Assembly: GCA_002633005.1 (NCBI GenBank) | Contig: NMRA01000076.1 | Coordinates: 442,800 to 506,799, forward strand | Length of the DNA stretch: 64,000 bases | From: Phoronis australis | Lineage: Eukaryota > Phoronida > Phoronidae | Reading direction: 5' to 3' | Shown here: in pieces, positions 33,524 to 45,800 of the stretch | How the letters are laid out: the number at the start of each line of letters is the position of its first letter | Position numbering within the stretch: the first letter of the stretch is position 1 | The notes under the pieces: model-generated | Told to the model about the DNA's origin: nothing | Seen by the model: the letters and a program-made list of their open reading frames with translations, nothing else | The model's database searches: none | Program-made: the position numbers and the translations under genes

Positions 33524-34064
33524 TGTATAAATATGTCGATTTCAAGGAGACAAAAAATCAAGTGTTCTTTTTACTACTTTCTATTCCAGAGATCACTACG
33601 CTACGACTTTATAATAAACACAATAGATGTCACTCTATGTGCTACATCCCCCTTTCTTTAACAACTAAAGTTCGTAGCAATAAAGGGTGTTGCTAGAGCT
33701 TCATGCTCAGTCAGATTATCTTGTCTCTACGTTGGTCAAAGCATGACTACTGAACGCAATTGGCTTTCCGTCTTGCGTTAGAACGGCTGCCTCGTCGGAC
33801 TGAGTCGACAAGCCAATCGCGACTTCGTAGTTCCTGTACGACAGTTTAAATAAGTTCCAGTTTCCGGGAACGTCGCCTTTGTAGTCCATTGGCGCTGGGG
33901 ATGGGAGATGGCGTACGTTTTCCGCCATGGTCCTGACACCATGTATAAATATGTCGATTTCAAGGAGACAAAAGATCAAGCATTCTTTTTAATACTTTCT
34001 TTTCCAGAGATCACTACGCTACGACTTTACAATAAACACAATAGATGTCACTCTATGTGCTACA
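33524..34064 (-). mobile_element. 541-bp mini-Gypsy LTR element (TRIM-like), full copy B
   Basis: LTRs 33524-33646 and 33942-34064, same primer site, polypurine tract and ACTCC target duplication (33519-33523, 34065-34069). It occupies the same site as copy A in the duplicated block. The reading frame 33928-33716 is open. Confidence 0.88.
33716..33928 (-). pseudogene. Gag/RNase-H fusion frame inside mini-Gypsy copy B
   Basis: About 70 codons from the ATG that follows the primer-binding site. The first part (PSPAPMDYKGDVPGNWNLFK) resembles the start of Ty3/Gypsy gag. The second (AAVLTQDGKPIAFSSHALTN) is the Gypsy RNase-H motif. Everything between, including protease and most of reverse transcriptase, is deleted. 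It then stops at TAA. Not a functional enzyme. Confidence 0.75.
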
Positions 34065-34377
34065 ACTCCTACATGCAGTCACACTAAACCACTCGGATAT
34101 GAGATCATACTCTTAACGCTTTCCCTTGATCTCATATTTGTCACATTTATTATGCAATCTTTAATCAAAAACTTCATTACCAAAAACATAGTACACAAAC
34201 TTCTTTAGTTTCACTTATACAACAACTTCATCAACATATCTGTCATGTTTTCTGAAGATGGAATATACAATAGGTTTACAGAACATTTCTCAACTTCTCT
34301 TATAAAATGATACTTGATATCAATATGCTTCGATCATTGATGAGTCACATTATTCTTACACAGTGCAATTGTTCCTT

Positions 34378-34438
34378 NNNNNNNNNNNNNNNNNNNNNNN
34401 NNNNNNNNNNNNNNNNNNNNNNNNNNNNNNNNNNNNNN
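34378..34438. other. Assembly gap (61 N)
   Basis: By comparison with unit 4 (38875-39153), the true missing sequence is about 280 bp: the zinc-knuckle region and gag 3' end. Confidence 0.95.
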
Positions 34439-34806
34439 TTTTCGTTTTCTTCAAATGACTTTGATTTCACTTTGAAGTCTCCGAAAGTTATTTTTTCATT
34501 GTTCTGAGACACATAAACGATGAAGGGTTCAAATTTTTCTGGCAATCCCTTCGTGACCTTTGCGATTAACAAGCTATCGCTTATAACCTCTTTCGCTGTT
34601 CGCAGGTAAGTTGCGGCACGTTCTGCTCTGATCAGATAGTCTGTCAGAGACTCATTTGATTGCATTTTTAGTGCTGTCAGTTCGTTGTACAGCCCAATTA
34701 TTCTTGGCTTACTGCACTCAGTATAATGGTCTCGCAAAATTTTGAGTGCTTCACGATCATTATTTTTTGCATCTCGGATTATCAAGTTCAAACTTTTGTC
34801 GTCCAA
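34439..34806 (-). pseudogene. Copia-type gag fragment, unit 1
   Basis: Frame DDKSLNLIIRDAKNNDREAL...SNESLTDYLI...FGDFKVKSKSFEE, a UBN2/Copia-type Gag. It is cut on the 3' side by the N run at 34378-34438. The codon before DDK is TTG, and the frame extends further upstream without an obvious ATG. Confidence 0.75.
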
Positions 34807-35824
34807 GTATTGAACTAGTTCACGGAATGCTTTTTCATTCTTCTCATCATCAACGGTTTCTGCGTCGGATTCAATTATAGCTCTGTGTGTTGGGTAGGTT
34901 AGAAAGTCTTATAGTGATAAAGAATGTATTTAGCTGTGCTCCAACATCCTCCAACAGATTGGCGATGAAGTTTGGAAATTGACACAAATCTTAGACTTAA
35001 GTTAAAAGTGAACTTTTGTCACAATCAACCGACGCATGACCAAAGGAAATTGGTCAACCATTGAAACTTTTTGGGGTGCAATGAATCCTGTCTTGTTTTG
35101 TTTCACCAGCCGCCTTTCTTTGATGCAGAGTGTTGGTCTGCTAGCAGTGAAAGGCATTCTGCTCGATGTGGAACGTTGAATGCGCGATGCAGTGCGAGAA
35201 TGCGGTCGAAGGATAATACTAGTCCGATGGAGGATAATATTGTTTTATTGCAACCTCTTCTACTGATATTACTGAGTCTAATACAATGCATGCGATCATA
35301 CACTTATATAGTGACATACATGAATCATAACAGGATATACCATACAAACATGTTTACTTCAATTCCATATGACTAACTTGCGGGTGTATTACATAATACC
35401 TAATTCTCTGGACTACTCCTACATGCAGTCACACTAAACCACTCGGATATGAGATCGTACTCTTAATGCTTTCCCTTGATCTCATATTCGTCACATTTAT
35501 TATGCAATGTTTAATCAAAAACTTCATTACCAAAAACATAGTACACAAACTTCTTTAGTTTCACTTATACAACAACTTCATCAACATATCTGTCATGTTT
35601 TCTGAAGATGGAATATACAATAGGTTTACAGAACATCTCAACTTCTCTTATAAAATGATACTTGATATCACTATGCTTCGATCATTGATGAGTCGCATTA
35701 TTCTTACACAATGCAACTGTGCCTTGTTTGTTACCCTACAATATTGGACAATACACATCAATTTGTTTCTCTATGCACATTAACAATTGTTTCAAAATAA
35801 TTCTTGATTAGAATTTGACATCGC

Positions 35825-36371
35825 CATATATTCGGCAGTCCTCAAAGTTGTGCAAGCTGTTTTTACATAGTCTGCACCATCTTGTTCGCGTCCTACAATC
35901 TTGTGCCTTATGCCCTTTTCGACCACATGTCCAACATTCCATTGGTTTGTTCCGTTGCTAGGTCGCCAACCTCATCACAGTGTCTTCTGCATGTTGTCTA
36001 GCATTTTCGTTTTCTTCAAGTGATTTTGATTTCACTTTGAAGTCTCCGAAAGTTATTTTTTCATTGTTCTGAGACACATGAACGATGAAGGGTTCAAACT
36101 TTTCTGGCAATCCCTTCGTGGCCTTTGCGACTAACAAGCTATCGCTTATAACCTCTTTCGCTGTTCGCAGATAACTTGCGGCACGTTCTGCTCTGATCAG
36201 ATAGTCTGTCAGAGATTCGTTTGCTTGCATTTTTATTGCCCCCAGTTCGATGTACAGCCCAATTATTCTTGGCTCACTGCACCCAGTATAATGTTCTCGC
36301 AAAATTTTGAGTGCCTCACGACCGTTATTTTTTGCATCTGGGATTATCAAGTTCAAACTTTTGTCGTCCAA
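35825..36371 (-). pseudogene. Copia-type gag with zinc knuckles, unit 2
   Basis: Gag frame to 35958, then TAG. In another frame at 35825-35943 follow two CCHC knuckles, CWTCGRKGHKAQDC and CRLCKNSLHNFEDC (both C-x2-C-x4-H-x4-C). The frame change between gag and knuckles is shared by units 2 and 4, so it predates the amplification or is a programmed shift. Confidence 0.75.
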
Positions 36372-37266
36372 GTATTGAACTAGTTCACAGAATGCTTTTT
36401 CATTCTCATCATCAATGGTTTCTGAGTCGGATTCAATTATAGCTGTGTGTGTTGAGTAGGTTAGAAAGTCTTATAGTGATAAAGAATGTATTTAGCTTTG
36501 CTCCAACATCCTCCAACAGATTGGCGATGAAGTTTGGAAGTTGATACAAATCATAGACTTAAGTTAAAAGTGAACTTTTGTCACAATCAACTGACGCATG
36601 ACCAGAGGAAATTGGTCAATCAGTGAAACACTATGGGGTGCAATGAATCCTGTCTTGTTTTGTTTCACCAGCTGCCTTTCTTTGATGCTGAGTGTTGGTC
36701 TGCTAGCAGTGAAAGGCATTCTGCTCGATGTGGAACGTTGAATGCGCGATGCAGTGCGAGAATGCGGTCGAAGGATAATACTAGTCCGATGGAGGGTAAT
36801 GTTTTATTGCAACCTCTTCTACTGATACTACTGAGTCTAATACAATGCATGCGATCATACACTTATATAGTGACATACGTGAATCATAACAGGATATACC
36901 ATACAAACATGTTTACTACAATTCCTTGTGACTAACTTGGGGGTGTATTACATAGTACTCAATTCTCTGGACTACTCCTACATGCAGTCACACTAAACCA
37001 CTCGGATATGAGTTCATACTCTTAACGCTTTCCCTTGATCTCATATTCGTCACATTTATTATGCAATCTTTAATCAAAAATTTCATTACCAAAATCGTAG
37101 TTCATAAACTTCTTTAGATTCACTTTAGACAACAACTTCGTAAACATATCTGCATTGTTTTCTGAAGATGGAATATACAATAGGTTTACAGAACATCTCA
37201 ACTTCTTCTCTTATAAAATGATACTTGATATCAATATGCTTCGATCATTGATGAGTCACATTATTC

Positions 37267-37826
37267 TTACACAATACACATCAATTTGTTTCTCATGCAC
37301 ATTAACAATTGTTTCAAAATAATTCTTGAATAGAATTTGACATCGCCATATATTCGGCAATCCTCAAAGTTGTGCAAGCTGTTTTTACATAGTCTGCACC
37401 ATCTTGTTCGCGTCCTACAATCTTGTGCCTTATGCCCTTTTCGACCACATGTCCAACATTCCAATTGGTTTGTTCCGTTGCTAGGTTGCCAACCCTTGTC
37501 ACGGTGTCTTCTGTATGTTGTCTAGCATTTCCGTTTTCTTCAAATGACTTTGATTTCACTTTGAAGTCTCCGAAAGTTATTTTTTCATTGTTCTGAGACA
37601 CATGAACGATGAAGGGTTCAATTTTTTCTGGCAATCCCTTTGTGGCCTTTGCGATTAACAAGGTTAGAGACTCAATTACTTGCATTTTTAGTGCCCCCAG
37701 TTCGCTGTACAGCCCAATTATTCTTGGCCTACTGCACCCAGTATAATGTTCTCGCAAAATTTTGAGTGCCTCGCGACCGTTATTTTTCGCATCTGGGATT
37801 ATCAAGTTCAAACTTATGTCGTCCAA
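37267..37826 (-). pseudogene. Copia-type gag with zinc knuckles, unit 3 (internal deletion)
   Basis: Same Gag as its neighbours, but about two dozen residues between ESLT and LLIAKATKG are deleted in frame. The zinc knuckles are again in a different frame (37267-37464). Confidence 0.75.
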
Positions 37827-38436
37827 GTATTGAACTAGTTCACAAAATGCTTTTTCATTCTTCTCATCATCAACGGTTTCTGTGTCAGATTCAATTATAA
37901 CTCTGTGTGTTGGGTAGGTTAGAAAGTCTTATAGTGATAAAGAATATATTTAACTTTGGTCCAACATCCTCCAACAGATCGTCGATGAAGTTTGGAAATT
38001 GACACAAATCTTAGACTTAAGTTAAAAGTGAACTCTTGTCACAATCGACCGACGCATGACCAAAGTAAATTGGTCAACCAGTGAAACACTGTGGGGTGCA
38101 ATGAATCCTGTCTTGTTTTGTTTCACCAACCGCCTTTCTTTGATGCAGAGTGTTTGTCTGCTAGCAGTGAAAGGCATTCTGCTCGATTAGGAACGTTGAA
38201 TGCGCGATGCAGTGCGAGAATGCGGTCGAAGGATAATACTAATCCGATGGAGGATAATGTTTTATTGCAAACTCTTCTACTGATACTACTGAGTCTAATA
38301 TAATGCATGCGATCATACACTTATATAGTGACATACATGAATCATAACAGGATATACCATACAAACATGTTTACTACAATTCCTTATGACTAACTTGCGA
38401 GTGTATTACATAATACTCAATTCTCTGGACTACTCC

Positions 38437-38559
38437 TGTATAAATATGTCGATTTCAAGGAGACAAAAGATCAAGCGTTCTTTTTACTACTTTCTATTCC
38501 AGAGATCACTACGCTACAACTTTACAATAAACACAATAGATGTCACTCTATGTGCTACT
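38437..38559 (-). mobile_element. Solo LTR of the mini-Gypsy element
   Basis: A single 123-bp LTR with ACTCC on both sides (38432-38436, 38560-38564), at the same position in a Copia-type LTR as the full copies. Expected product of recombination between the two LTRs of a full element. Confidence 0.88.
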
Positions 38560-38699
38560 ACTCCTACATGCAGTCACATTAAACCACTCGGATATAAGAT
38601 CATACTCTTAAGGCTTTCCCTTGATCTCATATTTGTCACATTTATTATGCAATCTTTAATCAAAAACTTCATTACCAAAAACATAGTACACAAACTTCT

Positions 38700-38850
38700 T
38701 TAGTTTCACTTATACAACAACTTCATCAACATATCTGTCATGTTTTCTGAAGATGGAATATACAATAGGTTTACAGAACATTTCTCAACTTCTCTTATAA
38801 AATGATACTTGATATCAATATGCTTCGATCATTGATGAGTCACATTATTC
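38700..38850 (-). pseudogene. Copia RNase-H C-terminal tail (also at 34205-34345, 35545-35690, 37100-37260)
   Basis: The minus frame gives SKHIDIKYHFIREVEKCSVN then LLYIPSSENMTDMLMKLL, the canonical last block of Copia polyproteins (SKHIDI.YHF.RE ... ADI.TK.L). In all units it follows gag directly, which shows the rest of pol was lost. Confidence 0.75.
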
Positions 38851-38882
38851 TTACACAGTGCAATTGTTCCTTGATTGATACC

Positions 38883-39518
38883 CTACAATATTGGACAATA
38901 CACATCAATTTGTTTCTCTATGCACATTAACAATTGTTTCAAAATTATTCTTGAATAGAATTTGACATCGCCATATATTCGGCAATCCTCAAAGTTGTGC
39001 AAGCTGTTTTTACATAGTCTGCACCATCTTGTTCGCGTCCTACAATCTTGTGCCTTATGCCCTTTTCGACCACATGTCCAACATTCCATTGGTTTGTTCC
39101 GTTGCTAGGTCGCCAACCTCATCACGGTGTCTTCTGTATGTTGTCTAGCATTTTCGTTTTCTTCAAATGACTTTGATTTCACTTTGAAGTCTCCGAAAGT
39201 TATTTTTTCATTGTTCTGAGACACATAAACGATGAAGGGTTCAAATTTTTCTGGCAATCCCTTCGTGACCTTTGCGATTAACAAGCTATCGCTTATAACC
39301 TCTTTCGCTGTTCGCAGGTAAGTTGCGGCACGTTCTGCTCTGATCAGATAGTCTGTCAGAGACTCATTTGCTTGCATTTTTAGTGCCCCCAGTTCGTTGT
39401 ACAGCCCAATTATTCTTGGCTTACTGCACCCAGTATAATGGTCTTGCAAAATTTTGAGTGCTTCACGACCATTATTTTTTGCATCTCGGATTATCAAGTT
39501 CAAACTTTTGTCGTCCAA
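38883..39518 (-). pseudogene. Copia-type gag with zinc knuckles, unit 4
   Basis: Gag frame 39518-39105 and zinc-knuckle frame 39089-38883, offset as in unit 2. Closest in sequence to unit 1 (the same DLIRDAKN-type and LIAKVTKG variants). Confidence 0.75.
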
Positions 39519-39832
39519 GTATTGAACTAGTTCACAGAATGCTTTTTCATTCTTAAGATCAATGGTTTCCGCGTCGGATTCAATTATAGCTGTGTGTGTT
39601 GGGTAGGTTAGAAAGTCTTATAGTGATAAAGAATATATTTAGCTTTGCTCCAACATTCTCCAACAGATTGGCGATGAAGTTTGGAAGTTGACACAAATCT
39701 TAGACTTAAGTTAAAAGTGAACTTTTGTCACAATCAACCGACGCATGACCAAAGTAAATTGGTCAACCAGTGAAACACTGTGGGGTGCAATGAATCCTGT
39801 CTTGTTTTGTTTCACCAGCCGCCTTTCTTTGA

Positions 39833-42800
39833 GACTTGTTAGGATCGACGCTTTTATTGTCGTTTTTTTTTTCATTTCTTTTTTGCGTCTTTACCTCTCG
39901 GGAACTCGTGTGTGTCTTTTCATAGTCACAACATGAGACGCATTACCAACCAGGCAGCAATACCAGCTTGGCATTACTTTATTTAAAGAAGGAACACATA
40001 AACAGCACGATCACCGATCAGCTGATAGTGTTCTGCCAATATAATACGATAATGTGCAATGTCATAACTTCGCAAAGGCTTTCAGTGCGTCACCTTTGGG
40101 CATGCAAGCTATTCAGTCTCCTGTTCTCACTCATTGTATATTATAGGCAGCACCAGTCTCTAGCTGTCTGCATCCCACAAACGTTTTTGGCCAGTACTCC
40201 GAGATCAAGTCAAGAAGTCTTTCGTTTGTATTTGTTGTGCCACCGTGGGCACATTTTGCAAGCAAGACAACATCTAACAATGACACAAACCTGGGCTGTT
40301 TGATTAAATTTCTCAACCGTGCCGCCAGACTGGGTTGCAACATGGGCAACTGCTTATCATAATTTCTTGTTGAAGTTGGGTTTTGTAGATCCAGAAAAAG
40401 TTGTGAGCACAGGATATTAATGTCACCTACATTTATTTTGTCTCTGTTCTTGTGTGTATTGTGTAGTGTTCTTGTTTTTTCCAGGGTATCAATAGGTCTA
40501 AATTAGTAAAGAAAAGGGGAGGCTGCATCTTAATTCACATTGGCATTTTTGCAAGTTTCACTGATCACGACAGTTCGTTTTTTCCCCCCGCTCAAAATTA
40601 CCTCCAGATCACGGTTCATCAGTATGGAAAATGCTGTGCAAAAATGTCATTTTGTGATTCATGAAAAAACGCTTCGGCCCTTCATACAGTTTCGTACTTG
40701 TTAGCTGATAACATTTCATATGATTGACTAGTTTTGATCCTCGGTGTGAATTTTTTCTCGTGTTCATTAATCGACAGATCTGGTTTTACTTGAAGCAATT
40801 TGTTGTTCCATTTGTACTGTTAGTGACTAAATGCTTCATGAAAATGGTGAGCAGATAAGATGAGAAAGCATATTGTTTGAACTTGCTCATAGATGATTAC
40901 TTTAAAAAAATCTCTATAGGGCCATATATGTCGCTGTAATAGTCAGGATACAAGACGAAAAATTACTCACGACAAATTTTCATAAAGACATCTAGTTTTT
41001 GCGTGGCACTGTTACGATCCTTCTTAGCAGGTGGTGCCAACATTTCTCATCAGCTATTAGGAGAGTGTTATTTGAGCATGGTGAGAAAGCTAAATTGTAA
41101 CTCTCTGACATTGTTATGTTGAAACACCTTCATTTACACGTTCTCTGTCCTGTAGAATGCACCACGCTGATTATGTTGATTGAGGTGTGCCATAATGTTG
41201 AACCCTGTAACAGTTGCCAGGGCACCTTTTTGCCATAACAAGACCAGTCTTGTGGGGGAAAGTGTGATACATTCCTTGAAGAAATCACTGGGATCAGTGT
41301 TGACAGGCATTCAAGCAGATTTTGATTAGTGTCTCCATCTTCTGTTATTTAGTGTTACTCACTGGAGAGATGTTTGGAGGTTTGTTGCCTTGTTAGACAG
41401 TTGCCTAGTAACTGTTACCACAAAACTGCCCTTAAATTTGGCACCCTCTGCTCAAAATGATCAGTAATTTTACCTGTTTTTGTCCTGTATCCTGACCATG
41501 AAAATGGCCTGTAATGTTTTTTACTAAAACTTGTTTCTTTATATGGCACTTTATATTGGTGACTTTAGGTAAATTCAGTGAATTAAGTACGCACATGATG
41601 TTACTTTTGCTCTTTGTTGCATTGTCTTGTTTAGTATGTCTTCATGTTATGTAATATTATTAATAAATATCACCTATTCAATTTTGTGTGATACTATTTA
41701 TTATTGTATGGTCACGTGACACGGTTATTGCACAGGAATTGGCGAAAAATGTGGGTTAAAACTTAAATACGTGGTATAAACGTGTTAGATTACACTCATT
41801 TTGTAACTCTCCATATTCGTATTAAAAAAGCGAACGCGAATCAACATGAACCAAAAAGATGATTTTGCTTGGGGCTTTAATTTTTAATAAAAGCTGCAAG
41901 GTTGGGTTAGAAACGGTTTTATCTGTATGAATGAATTCTTTTATGAATGCTTGCACCTCCAATTCTGTCAATTGTTTGCGTTGTTTTAACAAGGCTAGCT
42001 AGTTTTTTTTTTTTTTTTGTTTGGGTGCAATTCTGCCTTGCTGTCTTCCAAATTAGTTTTACGTTTGCTAGAATATGCAAATGGAATCTACTTTTCGGAA
42101 TGCATGCTTTAAAATTATCACGCTTACTTTTAACTATTGTGTTTCTGAAGAAGAAAACTCGTGAATATTGAAAATCCAAATTAGATGTGGAGTTGCCCAA
42201 GAGCTGCCAAAAAGAATGTCTGGTAGACGACAACAAGAATTATTGATTTGTAATAAACTCCTAAGGGCATAGTATTGTTTCATAGCTAATGGAATTTCAA
42301 AAAGTCACCCTATCCAACAATAACCCTGGAAAATCCTATTTCGGCTGTAACATTGATAATATTTTTTTAGAATATTGTTTTCTCACCCTTATTCTTGAGA
42401 TGTGCAGGTCTATCGGCATCGTCCCTAAGTCCCTATTTATTTTCATTGAAAGAAGGGGCTCAGTTTATTTTTACAACATCTTATTAGGAGGAGCTGGTAA
42501 TAAAGATATATGACAGAAAAATATATCTGTGAGTAAAGAATGACACAATTATGCAAGATTTTGGGACCTTAGTTGAGTACCTATTTGGGACTGCTTTGCG
42601 CAACTGGGTACTGCATTTTGAGAACCATTTTAAGAAACTTAGCACAATCGTGGACATTGTTTATTTATATATACATTCCAACGTTTCAATGAAAATCACT
42701 TCACCATTCTCAAGGAAAATATCCAACCACCACTAGCATGGTCACAAGTAGCACAAACACCCAAATTTAACTTGTAAAGCAGTCAAAGATATCTTTGAAG

Positions 42801-45800
42801 GATGAGCTCAACCAATCCGAGGTTGCCACTCGTTAATAGACTGAGAATCAGTTTGATAATTGTGTTTTCCAGACTTTTTAATTGTTGTCATAATTTAAAA
42901 TTTTGTAATAATTGTTTATTGTTAATTTTTTTCTGAACTTTAATTTCCTTCCAATCATTTTGTAATTCTCAGAAATAGTTGACACTAATTGAACTGCCAC
43001 ATTTGCAATTCAGATTTACAACCAAAAATGTTAAGTCCATTAGTGAAATGGGCTTTAATTCAGCTAAACAAAAATATTCTTCAACAGTGAGGTCATTTTT
43101 AATCTTACATCAATTTTCAACTAGACATTTATTTATTTGAGTGTTCGCCTTATGAATGTCTTCAAGTGGACTTATTCACCTCGGAGACAGGGTATCAACC
43201 TCTGTCAACCCCTACAAGATACTGAATGTGAATTGCTCCTTTAATCCTGCTGTTTGCACAAAGTATTTTCCCTGAAGAATGTCTACCTGACTCAAGGTCC
43301 CAGTATAATCATTCGAGGTCAGCCCTATCATTTGCAACAAGGTAAGATATGAGCTCCTGTGTAATGTGACTGTTCTTATGTTAAGACATTTGGCAGTGAT
43401 AAACCCACCTTCAATCGCTAAAACAACTTTTCACATGGACCATTCACTATAGACCATTTACCATTATAAAATTGTGTCTCAATTGTTCCATAGACAAAAT
43501 AGGATTCCTTGGCCTGTGACCAGACGTATCATTCACGGTCTGGAACAGTACGGAACTGCCAGTTCTTTGCAAGCAGTAGGGAACAAGCAGAAAACAATTT
43601 TCTATGGGTAAGTCAGGTCTCCATATTAAGTGTTAGCTTCACCAGGGAAATGGTAACATTCATTGGCAAATGTCTCCAAGATAAACAGGTATTATTTCAG
43701 GTAAAGGCAACACCAAAAATGGTTCTTGTTAATGTTGTTCTTTTAAGTCCTACTCTGAAGTGCTATTTACATTTTAGAAAAATTGATTTTCAGTCATGGG
43801 GGGCTCCAGGATCTATTTTTGTTGTGGATACATGTGATCTCATATGAACCAGTCATTTTCATAATGGCCTGTTGCTGTTATACAGTAAGCTGGTAAGCAG
43901 GTACTTGAGTTGTCAAATTAAGTTGGTTGTGGGTACCCTGTTACTGTTATAGTGTGCTGATACTTATGCATTATAATAAGTTGTTTGTATTATTGCATTC
44001 AAGGTATTGTTTAGAAAAGTGGTATGTCTGTTCACAGTTCTATTTGGTGCTGCTTAGAAATACAAGCTTTCCTGCAAATATCTTTATTGAAACTGACAAA
44101 AATTAAATATTTCTTCAATCAAAAGACCATTTTATACCCAAATCTACTGTACCGCTTTGGTCGAGATGTTCTTAAGGCCAGTAAGTCGATTGTTGACGGT
44201 TATCATTTCTAGTGGACGAAATTCCAGAAGCACTGCATTTTCTGAAGGGTCAAGATTTGCCACCAAAGCAATATACACATGAGCTCTGTTATTGATTTTC
44301 ACAACTTTTCTTATGAAATTTACTGTTAGTGAGTGCAGTTCATTAAGTTTTATTGCAATGATCTTTAATGTAATTTTAAACATCCAATGAATGAAATCTC
44401 TCACAAATTAATTGCGTCAAGCCTAAATTGAAAACTTCAAACTCAGTGGTTCAAGTTATTACGAGTGAACTGATGGTTTCATCACTATGTACAATAATGA
44501 ATGTTTACTTTTTCCTCCCAAAATGTCAACCAAGTTATGGTTTTCAAAGGTGACAAGCGAGGCTTTAAAGCGTGTCAAATTCCACATTTTAGACTGGTTC
44601 TATAGAACAGTATGAACAAGCAAGAAAGGCATAATCTGAGAAATTACGGTATCTGACATAATTACGTCATGAATCATCTTAGTAGTTTCTGTTTCGACCA
44701 CTTCAACTTCCCTGACGCTCAATCTCTATATGTGGTATGCCCCCTTATGGTTATCACAATGTATATATTTGTGTATTGATTTATCTATAGTTGATGATTT
44801 ACCTATTCAACACCTGATAAGACAGTTCAATAAACTGTGATACAAGATATGCGCCCACTTGTTGTTACTGTATTAGGAGCCATTGTGGATTGATTAGTCT
44901 GGGGGCTTTGCTTTTTGTTTTGTGGAGTCCTGTTGAATGCTGTGTAACAAGTCTGCTCCAGTCCCTACTCTTTGTTGAGTGAAATGTGGACATGTAGTAT
45001 GCAGGTAAGATGACTATTTAACATGCCTTGATGATATATGTTGCTACAGAACTGTTTATGTTGTGATAGATTGCTCTACTATGCTGCAGGCACTAGTTGT
45101 ATGGAATATGGCATATCTGTGATAAACAGACATTTTCTTCTTGCTATCTATAATGTCATTGACACACCCATTCAACCACACACCTTGAACATTTTCCTAC
45201 CTTGGCTGAAAATGAATTGCATCCTCGAACAGGTATTCATTATGTAATCATGTCAAGTTTCAACAGGATTGGTCAACTGTGCTAGGTGTAGACTTTTGAT
45301 CGGCCAAGGTTTTTAGTAGAAGATGGTTTTCCCTTTAAAGGATGACAAAAGTTGAATTGAGCAGTGATTTTTTAATGTAAGGAATCCAACAGATGGGAAA
45401 ATGAAACCGGATGCTCATATTGCTCAAATAATAAATGTTGGAAAAAAATATTAAATAATCTTAACTAATATTAACTAGTCACCAACCATTGTTGGCAAAC
45501 ACAGTGACCCCTGCCGATACTCCCATTGTAGGGAAGCACCAATGCTTTGCTGTTAAATTCACTTCTTTACTCATAGTTAACTCAAGCTGATAACTTGTTT
45601 CAAGACCTAAAAGTTAAATGTTCCCATTGTCTGAAGCTTCGGTAACATCAAGGCTTTAAAGCCAGTGTGAAAGGCATTTAAGAAGTACTGTTTTCCTGAA
45701 GTATTATGCAGTCAAGGTTTGCAGAATGTGTCTTTTATTACACAATTCTTAATTAACTTTGTTTGCATTGAACTATTCTTGAAACCTCCCTCAAAGCTGG

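Larger units (their letters stand above)
32470..39832 (-). mobile_element. Tandem array of Copia-type LTR retrotransposon derivatives (about 4 units)
   Basis: Minus-oriented LTRs of about 377-380 bp at 35089-35468, 36651-37027 and 38109-38613 (the last interrupted by the solo LTR). Partial LTRs end at 33132 and 34118, and a stub lies at 39798-39832. Between them are internal regions with gag, zinc knuckles and a reverse-transcriptase RNase-H tail, but no protease, integrase or polymerase core. LTRs read TGTTAAGAG..., with TATATAAG and downstream AATAAA. A short purine tract (AAGGGAGAG or AAGGGAAAG) precedes them. LTRs alternate with internal regions, as produced by unequal recombination between LTRs. 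Confidence 0.78.

Noticed and set aside
35103-35303. Recurrent 65-100 aa frames in the LTRs (about 35.1, 36.7 and 38.1 kb, both strands)
   Set aside because: They lie inside the Copia-type LTRs and overlap promoter and polyadenylation signals. Repeats of one non-coding sequence.
40131-40349. 72-aa minus-strand open frame next to the retrotransposon array
   Set aside because: Protein-like composition but no motif I recognise and no flanking exon. Kept out of the gene list.
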